64,000 bases of DNA from Lachnospiraceae bacterium. GTDB lineage: Bacteria > Bacillota_A > Clostridia > Lachnospirales > Lachnospiraceae. A model generated the notes under the pieces. It made no database searches and was not told where the DNA came from. It worked only from the letters and a program-made list of their open reading frames with translations. Location of the stretch: contig JAILCT010000265.1 of the NCBI GenBank assembly GCA_024690425.1, positions 10,494 through 74,493 of the forward strand, read 5' to 3'. Positions 28,534 to 38,412 of this stretch are shown piece by piece; the stretch's first letter is position 1, and each line of letters starts with the position of its first letter. Both the position numbers and the translations under genes were made by a program.

Positions 28534-30243
28534 ATGAAGGTCAGAAAGAGCAGCGTAACGTTAAAACTTATTATTGCTGTTGTTCTTTTGTTTCTTGTCT
28601 CGGATGTGATCCTTGCATTTGTGACATACAATAAATGCTCAAAAATATTAAGCGATCAGATAAAATCAGACACAGAGAATATAGCAAAGAGTGTTGCGGA
28701 AATGATCGATGGAAGTATTGTTGCTTCTGTTAAGCCGGGGGATGAAAACACTGACGATTATCTTAAGGTAAGTAATATGCTTACAACATTTCTGGATGCG
28801 ACCGGAATGGAATATATTTACACTGTAAGACCGGCTGCTGACGGCAGTATGGAATATGCGATCGATGCACAGATTGAAGATTACTCGGCAATAGGAGATG
28901 TGTTTGATGACGAGGAAGCAGCTCCTGCCCTGAGTGGTTCGGTTGTTTCAAGCAGTGAACCTTATACCGACGACTGGGGAAGACATATATCTTCCTATGC
29001 TCCTGTATATGATGGTGACAAGATCACAGGTGCTGTCGGTGTTGATGTGAATATGGAATGGGTGGAAGCCCAGATGGCGGCTCTGCTTAGGGCTATAATC
29101 ATGGTGGCGGTTATCATTGTTATCATAAGTGCTGTGCTTCTTATCGTTTTGGGAAAGACTCTGAGTCAAAAGTTTGTCATGCTTAATGATAAGATAGTTG
29201 AACTTACAAAGGGTGACGGTGATCTGACAAGACATATAGAGGTTAATTCAGGTGATGAATTTGAAGTTATTGGAAATAACATAAACAAGCTCATAGAATT
29301 CATTCGCGTTATGCTTATGTCCATAAATTCCGAATCCAACAGATTGAACCTGGCTTCGGTTAATATTGCTGACAATGTAAAGGGTGCCCGTTCGGATGCA
29401 AAATCAATATCCGACACAATGACTGATGTGAGTTCAACCATGCAGGAGACAGTAGCTTCAATTAATGAGATCAATTCGCTGATGAATGAAATAACTACAG
29501 CCTTTGAAGGAATTGTAAATGAGATCGACGGTGGCAGAAATTTTGCCCATGAGGTTAAGGGATCGGCCTCAGCGATAGGCGCAAGCGCAGAAAAGGAGCG
29601 TATTGCTGCAAAAAACAGGGTTGACCGGATGGCAGAATCGGTATCAGATAAGATAGAAAGATCCAAGGCTGTAAGCCGTATCGAGGATCTTACCGGTAAT
29701 ATCATAGCAATAGCGGATCAGACCAATCTTCTTGCACTGAATGCATCCATTGAAGCTGCAAGAGCAGGCGAAGCAGGAAGGGGCTTTGCGGTAGTTGCAA
29801 CCGAAATAGGAAACCTTGCCAATAATTCACAGACTGCAGCCTCAGAAATACAGACAGTATCGGCAGAGGTTATTTCGGCAGTTAACCAGTTGGCGGCTGA
29901 AGCCCGTAAGCTGCTTGACTTTGTCAATGAGACAACACTTGGAGGTTTCCAGAATCTTGTAAAAACAAGTGAAGAATATAACAGTTCAGCCGAACGTATA
30001 TCAGAAATGATGGAACGCTTCGCTTATGCTTCCGAGCAGATACAGACTAATATAGACCATATACGTGAATCTACCAACAACGTAAATACAGCTGTTGAAG
30101 ATGCGGCAAATGGAGTTAGTAAGACTGCGGAAAGATCCATCGAAATGTCAAACAATATGACAAGGATTGATGAAGATGCAATGGCCAGTAGCGAGATTTC
30201 CAACGGCCTCAAGGCTGAGGTCGGTAAATTCAAGCTGGAATAA
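28534..30243 (+). CDS. Methyl-accepting chemotaxis protein
   Basis: A membrane chemoreceptor of 569 residues. Membrane segment 1 is at about 9-31, then a small extracytosolic sensor (about 35-180), membrane segment 2 at about 187-209, HAMP, and the cytosolic signalling domain. The hairpin tip [20 protein letters not shown] is canonical and would bind CheA and CheW. The ligand is unknown; the sensor resembles a single Cache-type domain in length and position. TGGAGGTG gives the ribosome binding site. It looks monocistronic, flanked by the large inverted repeat and the trp leader. No che genes lie in the window. Confidence 0.93.
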   Translation: MKVRKSSVTLKLIIAVVLLFLVSDVILAFVTYNKCSKILSDQIKSDTENIAKSVAEMIDGSIVASVKPGDENTDDYLKVSNMLTTFLDATGMEYIYTVRPAADGSMEYAIDAQIEDYSAIGDVFDDEEAAPALSGSVVSSSEPYTDDWGRHISSYAPVYDGDKITGAVGVDVNMEWVEAQMAALLRAIIMVAVIIVIISAVLLIVLGKTLSQKFVMLNDKIVELTKGDGDLTRHIEVNSGDEFEVIGNNINKLIEFIRVMLMSINSESNRLNLASVNIADNVKGARSDAKSISDTMTDVSSTMQETVASINEINSLMNEITTAFEGIVNEIDGGRNFAHEVKGSASAIGASAEKERIAAKNRVDRMAESVSDKIERSKAVSRIEDLTGNIIAIADQTNLLALNASIEAARAGEAGRGFAVVATEIGNLANNSQTAASEIQTVSAEVISAVNQLAAEARKLLDFVNETTLGGFQNLVKTSEEYNSSAERISEMMERFAYASEQIQTNIDHIRESTNNVNTAVEDAANGVSKTAERSIEMSNNMTRIDEDAMASSEISNGLKAEVGKFKLE

Positions 30244-30292
30244 AGATCATATACAAAAAATTAATATTATTTAAAAATAGTATAAAATCCTG

Positions 30293-30321
30293 TTGACAAG
30301 CTGTATATGCAATGTTATAAA
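30293..30321 (+). promoter_or_regulatory. Promoter of the trp operon
   Basis: TTGACA (30293-30298), a 17-base spacer, and TATAAA (30316-30321). This is a near-consensus housekeeping promoter just before the T-box leader. Confidence 0.85.
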
Positions 30322-30329
30322 TAATTAAA

Positions 30330-30606
30330 CCGTTGAGGAAGAGTGAGTAGGCATTACATCTTTCCATACAGAGAGCCGCAGGCGGTGGGATTGCGGCAGG
30401 AAATGTAACAGCTGAATGGACTTCTGAGGGCTAACGGAAATGAACTGATAGTTCAGAGTATGTGAGACGGAACGATCCACCGTTATAAGGATCAGCGTAT
30501 GATAGTACGTACTGAGTGGATGCGCAAGCATCAAGCGGGGTGGCACCGCAGGAAACGATTATCCTGTCCCTGCAATTAGTCATTATGATTAATTGCAGGG
30601 ATTTTT
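30330..30606 (+). promoter_or_regulatory. T-box leader, tryptophan-specific
   Basis: A riboswitch sensing uncharged tRNA-Trp. The conserved T-box, GGGTGGCACCGCAGG, lies at 30538-30552. The likely specifier is TGG at 30417-30419, in the usual GAA-codon-A context of the stem I loop. A terminator hairpin (30568-30578 with 30590-30600, arms CCCTGCAATTA and complement) is followed by ATTTTT. When tRNA-Trp is uncharged, the antiterminator forms and trpC onward is transcribed. This explains the stretch of about 380 bases without a protein gene between the chemoreceptor and trpC. Confidence 0.93.
30568..30606 (+). terminator. Regulated terminator of the trp T-box
   Basis: An 11-base stem (CCCTGCAATTA with TAATTGCAGGG) is followed by ATTTTT. 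It competes with the antiterminator that contains the T-box sequence. Confidence 0.9.
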
Positions 30607-30621
30607 GTGTTGGAGGAATAT

Positions 30622-31407
30622 ATGATACTCGACAAGATCGTAGAAGACAAAAAAATACGGCTTAAGGAGCATAAGGCAAGAACATCCTTCAAAGAGGTCA
30701 GAAGGCAGGCTGAAGCTGTCCTTTCAGGAGGAACCCGTCCGGAGAACCTTTTTTATAACAACCTTAAGAAAGACGGTATATCAATAATCGGAGAATTTAA
30801 GAAAGCTTCTCCAAGCCTTGGTGATATAAGCGAGAAGATAGACCTTCTTTCAAGGATAGATGAATACAATGCTTCTGTTGATGCAATATCATGCCTTACC
30901 GAAGAAGATCATTTTAAAGGGAATATCGATTACCTTAAAACCATAAGAAGTAAATCAACACTTCCAATCCTTCGCAAGGATTTTATGATCGATGAGTATC
31001 AGTTCTATGAGGCTAAGGCAATAGAGGCAGATGCAGTCCTTCTGATCGCAGCAATCCTGGATGATGCAAGGCTTAAGGATTTTTACGATCTTTCACGGGA
31101 ACTTAAGCTTGATGTACTTGTCGAGACGCATGATGAATATGAGATTGAGAGAGCCCTTAAGATCAACCCAAGGATAATCGGAGTAAACAACCGTAATCTT
31201 AAGGATTTTTCGATAAGTCTTGAGACAACTGGAAGACTGAGGAAATATATACCGGATGATAAAGTCTTCGTATCAGAGAGCGGGATCATGACTGATGAGG
31301 ATATAAAATACCTTAAAGAAAACAGAGTGGATGCGTTTCTTATAGGACGGGCATTCATGGAGAATAATAATCCCAAAGAACTGGCTATTAACTGGAAAGC
31401 ATTATAG
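30622..31407 (+). CDS. trpC: Indole-3-glycerol phosphate synthase
   Basis: Closes the indole ring from carboxyphenylaminodeoxyribulose phosphate. The 261-residue TIM barrel contains IIGEFKKASPSLGDI, LPILRKDFMIDEYQ, VETHDEYE and IGVNNRNLKDF, all family signatures. GGAGGA (30612-30617) lies 4 bases before ATG 30622, favouring it over an in-frame TTG further up. It is the first gene after the T-box. Confidence 0.97.
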   Translation: MILDKIVEDKKIRLKEHKARTSFKEVRRQAEAVLSGGTRPENLFYNNLKKDGISIIGEFKKASPSLGDISEKIDLLSRIDEYNASVDAISCLTEEDHFKGNIDYLKTIRSKSTLPILRKDFMIDEYQFYEAKAIEADAVLLIAAILDDARLKDFYDLSRELKLDVLVETHDEYEIERALKINPRIIGVNNRNLKDFSISLETTGRLRKYIPDDKVFVSESGIMTDEDIKYLKENRVDAFLIGRAFMENNNPKELAINWKAL

Positions 31408-31454
31408 ATTGATCAGGCATTTCGAAAGAAAGGTTTATCAGGGTCAGGGAAACA

Positions 31455-32120
31455 ATGAATGATAAAGTCAACATCAAGATCTGCGGAATAACAAGGATCG
31501 AAGAAACCAAATATCTGAACGAAGCAGAAGTTGATTATGCGGGCTTTGTCTTCTATGAAAAGAGCAGGCGTAATGTGACGACAGAGGATGCGATGAGTAT
31601 CATGTCAGAGCTCAACAAAGATATTAAGAGGGTGGCGGTAACTGTTTCACCGGACCTGACTCTTATAAAGAGGATAGAAGATGCCGGCTTTGACTTACTG
31701 CAGGTACATGGAGATATGGATATGGAAGTTCTGAATAGTATTACAATACCTGTCTGGAGAGCAGTAAATACAGAAGATGTGGATAATGCATTCGAAAAAC
31801 TAAGGTTTTACGAAAACATTGATGAAGTTATCAACAAAAAGATCAGCGGAATCCTTATGGATGCACCTGATTTTGGTTCGGGGAAGCCATTCAACTGGCA
31901 CAGATCAAGAAGACTTCTCCAGGCGGGAGACAGATCTTCCCCCTTTTTCGATAAGCTCTTTATCCTTGCGGGAGGTCTAAACAGTGATAATGTGGCTGAA
32001 GGGATAAGGTTGTTCAACCCGGATGTGGTTGATGTAAGTTCCGGTGTTGAAGGTGATGTTGGAAAATCAAGGGACAGGATCCTTGAGTTCGTAAAGGCAG
32101 TAAGATCAGGTCAAAAATAA
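31455..32120 (+). CDS. trpF: Phosphoribosylanthranilate isomerase
   Basis: Isomerises phosphoribosylanthranilate in tryptophan synthesis. The 221-residue protein shows the family start VNIKICGITRIEETKYL (catalytic Cys in KICG), DYAGFVFYEKSRRN, LLQVHGD, the catalytic-type Asp in LMDAPDFGSGKPFNW, and LAGGLNSDNV. It is somewhat longer than the common 200-210 residues. It lies 47 bases after trpC and 16 before trpB. Confidence 0.95.
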   Translation: MNDKVNIKICGITRIEETKYLNEAEVDYAGFVFYEKSRRNVTTEDAMSIMSELNKDIKRVAVTVSPDLTLIKRIEDAGFDLLQVHGDMDMEVLNSITIPVWRAVNTEDVDNAFEKLRFYENIDEVINKKISGILMDAPDFGSGKPFNWHRSRRLLQAGDRSSPFFDKLFILAGGLNSDNVAEGIRLFNPDVVDVSSGVEGDVGKSRDRILEFVKAVRSGQK

Positions 32121-32136
32121 TTAACAGGAGAAAAAG

Positions 32137-33324
32137 ATGAATAAGAAAGCATATTACGGACAATACGGCGGACAGTTTGTTTCAGAATCGCTTATGAATA
32201 CTCTTGATGAGATCGATAAGGCATTTGAAGAAGCGATACATGATCCGGTGTTTTTGGAAAAATATCATTACTACCTTAAGCAGTATGTGGGAAGAGAAAC
32301 ACCTCTGTATCTTGCGGAAAGGTTAAGTGAGAAATACGGTACAAAGATATATCTTAAAAGGGAAGACCTTAACCATACCGGTGCACATAAGATAAACAAC
32401 GTACTTGGACAGATCCTTCTTGCAAAACGCATGGGCAAGACAAAGGTAATAGCCGAGACCGGTGCAGGACAGCATGGTGTCGCAACGGCAACAGCAGCTG
32501 CACTCTTTAATATGGAATGCACGGTTTATATGGGTAAAGAAGATGTTAAGCGTCAGTCCCTTAATGTGATGAGGATGGAGATGCTTGGAGCTAAGGTCGT
32601 ATCGGTCGAATCAGGTTCCAATACACTTAAGGATGCTACAAATGAAGCTATAAGAACATGGGCCAAGACAGCAGAAGATACATTCTATATCATCGGATCT
32701 GCAATAGGTCCATATCCGTATCCCAAGATGGTAAAGGAATTCCAGTCATGTATAAGCCGTGAAGCTAAAAAGCAGCATTATGAGGCGGAAGGAAGGCTTC
32801 CGGATGTGGTAATGGCATGTGTCGGCGGAGGCTCCAATTCCATCGGAATGTTTGCTGACTTTATCGATGAGGAAGGTGTTGAACTTATAGGCATTGAAGC
32901 TGCGGGCAAGGGTATAGATACCGATGAACATGCAGCATCAATGGCAATGGGAAGGCCTGGTGTCCTTCACGGAACAAGGTCATACCTCCTTCAGGACGAA
33001 GACGGAAACATTCAGCTTGCACATTCCATTTCGGCCGGACTTGACTACCCCGGTGTGGGACCCGAGCATGCTTATCTTCACGATACAGGAAGGGCAAAAT
33101 ACGTTCCGATAACGGATGAAGAAGCAATGGATGCCCTGATGGAACTTACAAAAATGGAGGGGATAATCCCGGCTATCGAAAGCGCCCACGCAGTAGCATA
33201 TGCATTTAAAAAGGCTGCGGAAATGACAAAAGACCAGTCTATGATCATATGTCTATCCGGCCGCGGTGATAAGGACGTAAATACGATAGCCGCATACTTA
33301 AGAGGTGAAGGATACCTTAATTAG
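32137..33324 (+). CDS. trpB: Tryptophan synthase beta chain
   Basis: Joins indole to serine with pyridoxal phosphate. At 395 residues it is the standard TrpB1 type. The cofactor lysine lies in [13 protein letters not shown], the glutamate in ETGAGQHG, and the phosphate-binding loop in [23 protein letters not shown] precedes the ATG. trpA follows 12 bases later, and the two chains form the alpha2-beta2 channelling complex. Confidence 0.98.
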   Translation: MNKKAYYGQYGGQFVSESLMNTLDEIDKAFEEAIHDPVFLEKYHYYLKQYVGRETPLYLAERLSEKYGTKIYLKREDLNHTGAHKINNVLGQILLAKRMGKTKVIAETGAGQHGVATATAAALFNMECTVYMGKEDVKRQSLNVMRMEMLGAKVVSVESGSNTLKDATNEAIRTWAKTAEDTFYIIGSAIGPYPYPKMVKEFQSCISREAKKQHYEAEGRLPDVVMACVGGGSNSIGMFADFIDEEGVELIGIEAAGKGIDTDEHAASMAMGRPGVLHGTRSYLLQDEDGNIQLAHSISAGLDYPGVGPEHAYLHDTGRAKYVPITDEEAMDALMELTKMEGIIPAIESAHAVAYAFKKAAEMTKDQSMIICLSGRGDKDVNTIAAYLRGEGYLN

Positions 33325-33336
33325 GAGAGAAACGTT

Positions 33337-34134
33337 ATGAACAGAATAGAAAAACGAATGAGTGAACTACAATCAAATAATGAAAAAGCATTTATCACAT
33401 ATATAACTGCAGGTCTTCCTGATATGGAGTCAACCGGAAGGATAATAAGGGCTCAGGAAGGGAGCACGGATGTGATCGAGCTTGGTATTCCATTCTCGGA
33501 CCCTACCGCTGACGGTCCTGTAATACAGCAGGCAAGTTATGAGGCGATCCTTAACGGAGCATCCCTAAGAAAGACCTTTGATCTGATGGCTGACTTAAGA
33601 AAAGAGGGATGTGAACAGGCAATAGTATTTATGATGTACTATAATACGATACTTAATTACGGGATCGATGAATTTGTTGTAAAATGCCGGGAAACAGGAG
33701 TTGACGGACTTATAGTTCCGGACCTTCCCCTTGAAGAACAGGATATACTGAAGAATGCCCTGAAAGGAAATGATGCAACCATACTCATAGAGCTTGTATC
33801 CCCCATCTCAAAAGACAGGATACCGGAAATCCTTAAGGGAGCACGGGGCTTTGTATACTGCGTATCCTCAATGGGAGTTACAGGTCAGGCGGCTGACTTT
33901 CACAAAGAGGTTGTAAGCTACCTGAGAAGGGTTAAGGAAGTGTCTGAAATCCCTGTAATGATGGGATTTGGTATAAGAGAAGCTTCGGATGTTGCTCCCA
34001 TGAAGGATATAATCGATGGCTGCATAGTAGGCTCGTACTTTATAAACATCATGAGGGAGAATGACTTTAAACCGGAAGCGGCAAGGGAATATGTTCAGAG
34101 GTTTAAGAATGAGTTAAACACAAAAGCAAAATAG
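33337..34134 (+). CDS. trpA: Tryptophan synthase alpha chain
   Basis: Splits indole-3-glycerol phosphate to indole and glyceraldehyde 3-phosphate. The 265-residue TIM barrel has FITYITAGLPDMEST, the catalytic Asp region ELGIPFSDPTADGPVIQ, GVDGLIVPDLPLEE, and the phosphate-binding MGFGIREASDV. Partner of the trpB product just upstream. Confidence 0.97.
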   Translation: MNRIEKRMSELQSNNEKAFITYITAGLPDMESTGRIIRAQEGSTDVIELGIPFSDPTADGPVIQQASYEAILNGASLRKTFDLMADLRKEGCEQAIVFMMYYNTILNYGIDEFVVKCRETGVDGLIVPDLPLEEQDILKNALKGNDATILIELVSPISKDRIPEILKGARGFVYCVSSMGVTGQAADFHKEVVSYLRRVKEVSEIPVMMGFGIREASDVAPMKDIIDGCIVGSYFINIMRENDFKPEAAREYVQRFKNELNTKAK

Positions 34135-34167
34135 ATTCTAACAAACACATTTACGGAGGAAACAAAT

Positions 34168-35190
34168 ATGATCAAGGAAGCAATCGAAAAAATAGTACAA
34201 AAAGAAGATCTGACTTATGATGAAGCTTATACCGTTATGAACGAGATCATGGACGGTACGACAACACCAACACAGAATGCAGCTTTCTTAGCTGCTCTTT
34301 CGACAAAGTCAACAAGGGCCGAAACAATTGATGAGATCAAGGGCTGTGCCGCAGCCATGAGGGAACATGCACTTGTTGTTGACGGCGGTGACCTTGATTC
34401 TCTTGAAATAGTGGGAACAGGCGGAGACAGGGCCGGAAGCTTCAACATCTCTACAACTACCGCTTTTGTTGCTGCGGCTGCAGGTATTCCGGTAGCCAAG
34501 CACGGAAACAGGGCAGCCTCATCGCAGTCGGGAACAGCCGACTGTCTGGAAGCCCTCGGTGCCAATATAAATCTTGAGCCCGAGAAGTGTGTACAGCTCC
34601 TTAAGGATGCCAATTTCTGTTTCTTCTTCGCACAGAAATACCATACGTCCATGAAATATGTCGGAGCAATAAGGAAGGAACTTGGATTTAGGACTGTGTT
34701 TAACATCCTTGGCCCCCTTACCAATCCGATACATCCCAAGAGGCAGCTGCTCGGTGTATATGATGAGTATCTTATAGAGCCTCTCGCAAGGGTATTGTAC
34801 GGACTCGGCGTTACGAAAGGACTTGTGGTATACGGTAAGGAGAAGCTTGATGAGATCACGGCAGTAGGTCCTACAGCTGTGTGTGAGTTCGACGGCGGAT
34901 GGTATAAGACCTATGAGATCGCACCTGAAGATTTCGGATTCAAAAGGTGTAAGAAGGAAGACTTAAAGGGCGGAACACCTGAAGAGAATGCACAGATGAC
35001 GAGAGATATCTTAAGCGGCAGAGATAAGGGACCTAAAAGGGATACCGTACTTATGAATGCCGGAGCTGCACTTTATATATATGACAAGGCCTCAACGATA
35101 GCCGAAGGTGTCAGGATGGCTGCACAGATAATCGATTCCGGAAAGGCTTATGAGGCAATGGAGAAATTCATTGAATTATCAAACCGTTAG
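34168..35190 (+). CDS. trpD: Anthranilate phosphoribosyltransferase
   Basis: Attaches phosphoribose from PRPP to anthranilate. The 340 residues show an N-terminal helical domain, [19 protein letters not shown] (the PRPP-binding GTGGD loop), [17 protein letters not shown] and the [13 protein letters not shown] stretch. ACGGAGGAAA is the ribosome binding site. In many bacteria trpD follows trpE and trpG; here it follows trpA. Confidence 0.97.
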   Translation: MIKEAIEKIVQKEDLTYDEAYTVMNEIMDGTTTPTQNAAFLAALSTKSTRAETIDEIKGCAAAMREHALVVDGGDLDSLEIVGTGGDRAGSFNISTTTAFVAAAAGIPVAKHGNRAASSQSGTADCLEALGANINLEPEKCVQLLKDANFCFFFAQKYHTSMKYVGAIRKELGFRTVFNILGPLTNPIHPKRQLLGVYDEYLIEPLARVLYGLGVTKGLVVYGKEKLDEITAVGPTAVCEFDGGWYKTYEIAPEDFGFKRCKKEDLKGGTPEENAQMTRDILSGRDKGPKRDTVLMNAGAALYIYDKASTIAEGVRMAAQIIDSGKAYEAMEKFIELSNR

Positions 35191-35236
35191 GCTTATACTA
35201 GACTGCGAGTGATTCTCAAAGAAAGGAAGTAAGCAA

Positions 35237-36211
35237 ATGAAAGAATTAAAAAACCTGATGGGATGGCGGCCGGGTATCAAGGTCGTTGACTGTACAATGC
35301 GTGACGGTGGACTCGTGAATGATTTCTTCTTTACGGATGAATTCGTCAAGCAGCTGTACTTAACCAATCTCAAGGCCGGAGTTGACTATATGGAAATGGG
35401 CTATAAGGCCAGTAAGGAGATGTTCGATACAAGCAAGTTCGGCAAGTGGAAGTTCTCTGACGATGAGGACATACGTGCTGTCGTAGGAGATAATGATACA
35501 GACCTTAAGATCTCGGTAATGGCTGATGTCGGACGCTGTGATTACAAGACCGACATTCACGATAAGAGCGAGAGTCCGGTTGACCTCATACGTGTAGCGA
35601 CTTATATAAACACAATACCGCAGGCAGTAGACATGATAGAGGATGCAGCCAAAAAGGGATATGAGACTACGGTCAATATAATGGCCATATCCCAGGCTCA
35701 GGAAACAGATGTGAAGATAGCTCTTGAGATGCTGGCTCAGACTCCTGTAGAGTGCTTTTACATTGTGGACAGTTATGGCTCCATATACCCCGAACAGATG
35801 ACCCGTATTGCAGATCTCTATCTCAACGTGGCAGAGAAATACGGCAAGAAGGTCGGGATCCATGCTCACAATAACCAGCAGCTTGCCTTTGCCAATACGA
35901 TCGAAGCTGTAGGATGCGGAGCCGATTATCTTGATGCAACATATTCGGGAATGGGCAGAGGTGCAGGTAACTGTTATCTGGAATCGCTTATCGGGTTCCT
36001 TCATAATCCAAAATATAATCTCTATCCCGTGATCAAGTTTGTTGAGAAGTACATTAACCCATTAAAGGAAGAGGGAATGACATGGGGGTACGATATGCAG
36101 TACCTTTTTACGGGACTCCTCAACAGACATCCGAAGGTTGCGATTGACTATACCAAAGCAGGAAGGAAAGACCTTACCGAACTCTATCATGAAGTGATCC
36201 TTCTTGACTAA
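35237..36211 (+). CDS. DRE-TIM/HMGL-like aldolase-domain protein inside the trp operon
   Basis: A 324-residue protein of the HMG-CoA lyase/isopropylmalate synthase/4-hydroxy-2-oxovalerate aldolase superfamily. The metal-binding DCTMRDGG lies near residue 15, and the second metal motif HAHNN follows VGI near residue 210. A Gly-rich YSGMGRGAGNCYLE loop matches the aldolase branch. No regulatory or communication domain is present, so it is not a full LeuA. It sits between trpD and trpE with spacings of 46 and 41 bases, so it is almost surely co-transcribed with them. The substrate is unknown; it is not a known tryptophan step. Confidence 0.85.
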   Translation: MKELKNLMGWRPGIKVVDCTMRDGGLVNDFFFTDEFVKQLYLTNLKAGVDYMEMGYKASKEMFDTSKFGKWKFSDDEDIRAVVGDNDTDLKISVMADVGRCDYKTDIHDKSESPVDLIRVATYINTIPQAVDMIEDAAKKGYETTVNIMAISQAQETDVKIALEMLAQTPVECFYIVDSYGSIYPEQMTRIADLYLNVAEKYGKKVGIHAHNNQQLAFANTIEAVGCGADYLDATYSGMGRGAGNCYLESLIGFLHNPKYNLYPVIKFVEKYINPLKEEGMTWGYDMQYLFTGLLNRHPKVAIDYTKAGRKDLTELYHEVILLD

Positions 36212-36252
36212 CCAGGGATGCCGGAAACATTTTATGTTTAAATGGAGGCAGT

Positions 36253-37731
36253 ATGTATACGCCATCTGTTGAGGAAGCTTTAAAGTATTCCAAAGAATAT
36301 AACTATATACCCATAAAAAGAGAGATACTGTCCGATATAACAACACCTATTCAGGTCCTTAAGAAGCTTAGGAAACACAGCAGGCATGTATATATGCTTG
36401 AAAGTGTTGAGAATCAGGAACATTTCGGACGGTATACCTTTCTGGGTTTTAATCCCACACTTTGTGTCACCTGTGCCAACTCAAGGCTTACTGTCACAGA
36501 TGATAAGGGGACACTTGTGTATGAAGAGGATAATGCCGATCCCAGGGCCTATTTGAAGAGCCTTCTTGACAAATACAAGAGCCCCAACATGAGTGACTTT
36601 CCCAGCTTTACAGGTGGTCTTGTCGGCTATTTTGCTTATGATTATATAAAATACAGCGAGCCGTCACTTAAGCTTAATGCAAAAGACAGTGAACACTTCA
36701 AAGACATGGACCTTATGCTCTTTGACAAGGTCATAGCCTTTGATAATGTCAAGCAGACGATAATAGTCATTGTCAATGTCGCTGCCGACGATCTTAAGAA
36801 CGGTTATAAGGAAGCTGTCAGGGAGATAGATTTTATTATCGATCTTATCAAGAACGGTGATGAAGCATTTATTGAAGCTGGACGCCTGATGAGTGATTAC
36901 CGCAGGCTCTTTGATAAGGATGAATACTGCAGGATGGTCGAGCGGGCCAAGGATTATATTTACGAAGGTGATATATTTCAGGTCGTTCTTTCAAACAGGC
37001 TGGAAGCTGATTTTTCAGGTAGTCTCTTTAATACCTACAGGATACTTAGGACCTTAAATCCTTCACCCTATATGTTCTATTTCTGCGGAGATGATATGGA
37101 AGTGTGCGGAGCGTCGCCCGAGACACTTGTCAAGCTTGAGAACGGGATCCTCCATACTTTTCCTCTTGCGGGAACCAGAAAGAGGGGAGCAGACAGTGAA
37201 GAAGATGACGCTCTTGAGAAAGAACTGTTAAGGGATGAGAAGGAACTTGCCGAGCATAACATGCTCGTCGACCTTGGACGTAACGATATAGGCAAGATCA
37301 GCGAATTCGGAAGTGTTGAAGTGGAAGATTATATGTCTGTCCTTAAGTATTCCCATGTTATGCATATAGGGTCTACTGTACGTGGCAGGATAAGAAATGA
37401 CAAAGGACCGGCCGATGCGATCGATGCGATACTTCCCGCGGGAACACTTTCCGGAGCACCGAAGCTTCGGGCATGTGAGATCATAAATGAACTTGAAGAC
37501 AATAAGCGCGGGCTTTATGGCGGCGCTATCGGCTATATTGATTTTAAAGGTAATCTTGATACCTGTATCGCCATAAGGCTTGCCTTTAAGAAAAACGGCA
37601 AGGTATTTGTAAGGTCCGGAGCCGGCATAGTGGCAGATTCGGTTCCCGAAACCGAATACCAGGAATGCCTTAACAAGGCCAAGGCAGTAATGACAGCCAT
37701 TGAATCGGCAGAGAGGCTGGTGGATGCATGA
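36253..37731 (+). CDS. trpE: Anthranilate synthase component I
   Basis: Makes anthranilate from chorismate with the TrpG glutaminase. The 492 residues show the N-terminal feedback region (LLESVE-like MLESVENQEHFGRYTFLG) and the catalytic core with YEGDIFQVVLSNR, PSPYMFYF, GASPETLVKLENG, PLAGTRKRG and SGAPKLRACEIINELE. TGGAGGCA precedes the ATG. It overlaps trpG by 4 bases (ATGA), so the subunits are probably translated in equal amounts. Confidence 0.97.
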   Translation: MYTPSVEEALKYSKEYNYIPIKREILSDITTPIQVLKKLRKHSRHVYMLESVENQEHFGRYTFLGFNPTLCVTCANSRLTVTDDKGTLVYEEDNADPRAYLKSLLDKYKSPNMSDFPSFTGGLVGYFAYDYIKYSEPSLKLNAKDSEHFKDMDLMLFDKVIAFDNVKQTIIVIVNVAADDLKNGYKEAVREIDFIIDLIKNGDEAFIEAGRLMSDYRRLFDKDEYCRMVERAKDYIYEGDIFQVVLSNRLEADFSGSLFNTYRILRTLNPSPYMFYFCGDDMEVCGASPETLVKLENGILHTFPLAGTRKRGADSEEDDALEKELLRDEKELAEHNMLVDLGRNDIGKISEFGSVEVEDYMSVLKYSHVMHIGSTVRGRIRNDKGPADAIDAILPAGTLSGAPKLRACEIINELEDNKRGLYGGAIGYIDFKGNLDTCIAIRLAFKKNGKVFVRSGAGIVADSVPETEYQECLNKAKAVMTAIESAERLVDA

Positions 37732-38300
37732 TATTACTGATTGACAATTATGACAGCTTCTCTTATAACCTTTATCAGCTGATAGGAACGATAGATCCGG
37801 ATATCAAGGTCATAAGAAATGATGAGATGACTGTAGATGAGATAGAAAAGCTTGATCCTTCACATATCATCATTTCACCCGGACCCGGTAAACCGCAGGA
37901 TGCCGGGATATGCGAGGATGTGATAAGATATTTTACAGGCAGGAAGCCGATACTGGGTGTATGTCTGGGACATCAGGCCATATGCGAAGCTTTCGGTGGA
38001 CTTGTGGATCATGCCGGAAACCTCATGCATGGTAAAGCATCCACTGCCAAAATCGATACAACCTGCAGGATATTCAAGGATCTTGACGATGAACTCACGG
38101 TTGCCAGATATCATTCACTCGCAGCTGTGGAGAACAGGCTTCCATCATGCCTTAAGATCACTGCAAGAAGTGATGACGGAGAGATAATGGCTGTGGAGCA
38201 CAGGGAACATCCGGTGTTCGGCCTGCAGTTCCACCCCGAATCAATACTTACGCAAAACGGCAGAATAATACTTGGTAATTTCCTGGATATACTGTATTAA
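37728..38300 (+). CDS. trpG: Anthranilate synthase component II (glutamine amidotransferase)
   Basis: Supplies ammonia to TrpE from glutamine. The 190 residues are a class I amidotransferase: LIDNYDSFSYNLYQ at the start, oxyanion motif SPGPGKPQDAG, nucleophile Cys in GVCLGHQAI, and the catalytic His and Glu in FGLQFHPESI. The family is shared with PabA; assignment to tryptophan rests on its place as the last gene of the trp operon. Confidence 0.96.
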   Translation: MILLIDNYDSFSYNLYQLIGTIDPDIKVIRNDEMTVDEIEKLDPSHIIISPGPGKPQDAGICEDVIRYFTGRKPILGVCLGHQAICEAFGGLVDHAGNLMHGKASTAKIDTTCRIFKDLDDELTVARYHSLAAVENRLPSCLKITARSDDGEIMAVEHREHPVFGLQFHPESILTQNGRIILGNFLDILY

Positions 38301-38309
38301 TGGCAGACA

Positions 38310-38334
38310 GGCTCCCTTATGGGGAGCCTTTTTT
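38310..38334 (+). terminator. Terminator of the trp operon
   Basis: A stem GGCTCCC with GGGAGCC (38310-38316 with 38322-38328), a five-base loop, then TTTTTT. Confidence 0.93.
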
Positions 38335-38347
38335 GATTTTATGATAC

Positions 38348-38377
38348 TTGTTAGCATGGTCATATCTGTGTTATTAT
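38348..38377 (+). promoter_or_regulatory. Probable promoter of the IMP synthesis pair
   Basis: TTGTTA (38348-38353), an 18-base spacer, and TATTAT (38372-38377), just after the trp terminator. Confidence 0.5.
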
Positions 38378-38412
38378 ATATAAGTTAGAAAATGTTTAGA
38401 AAGGACATTGAA

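Noticed and set aside
34227..34859. Long minus-strand reading frame opposite trpD (210 residues)
   Set aside because: A shadow of a clearly conserved plus-strand gene, with no recognisable motif.
35360..36004. Minus-strand reading frame opposite the aldolase gene (214 residues)
   Set aside because: Its complement carries conserved metal motifs of a real enzyme; no start signals on the minus strand.
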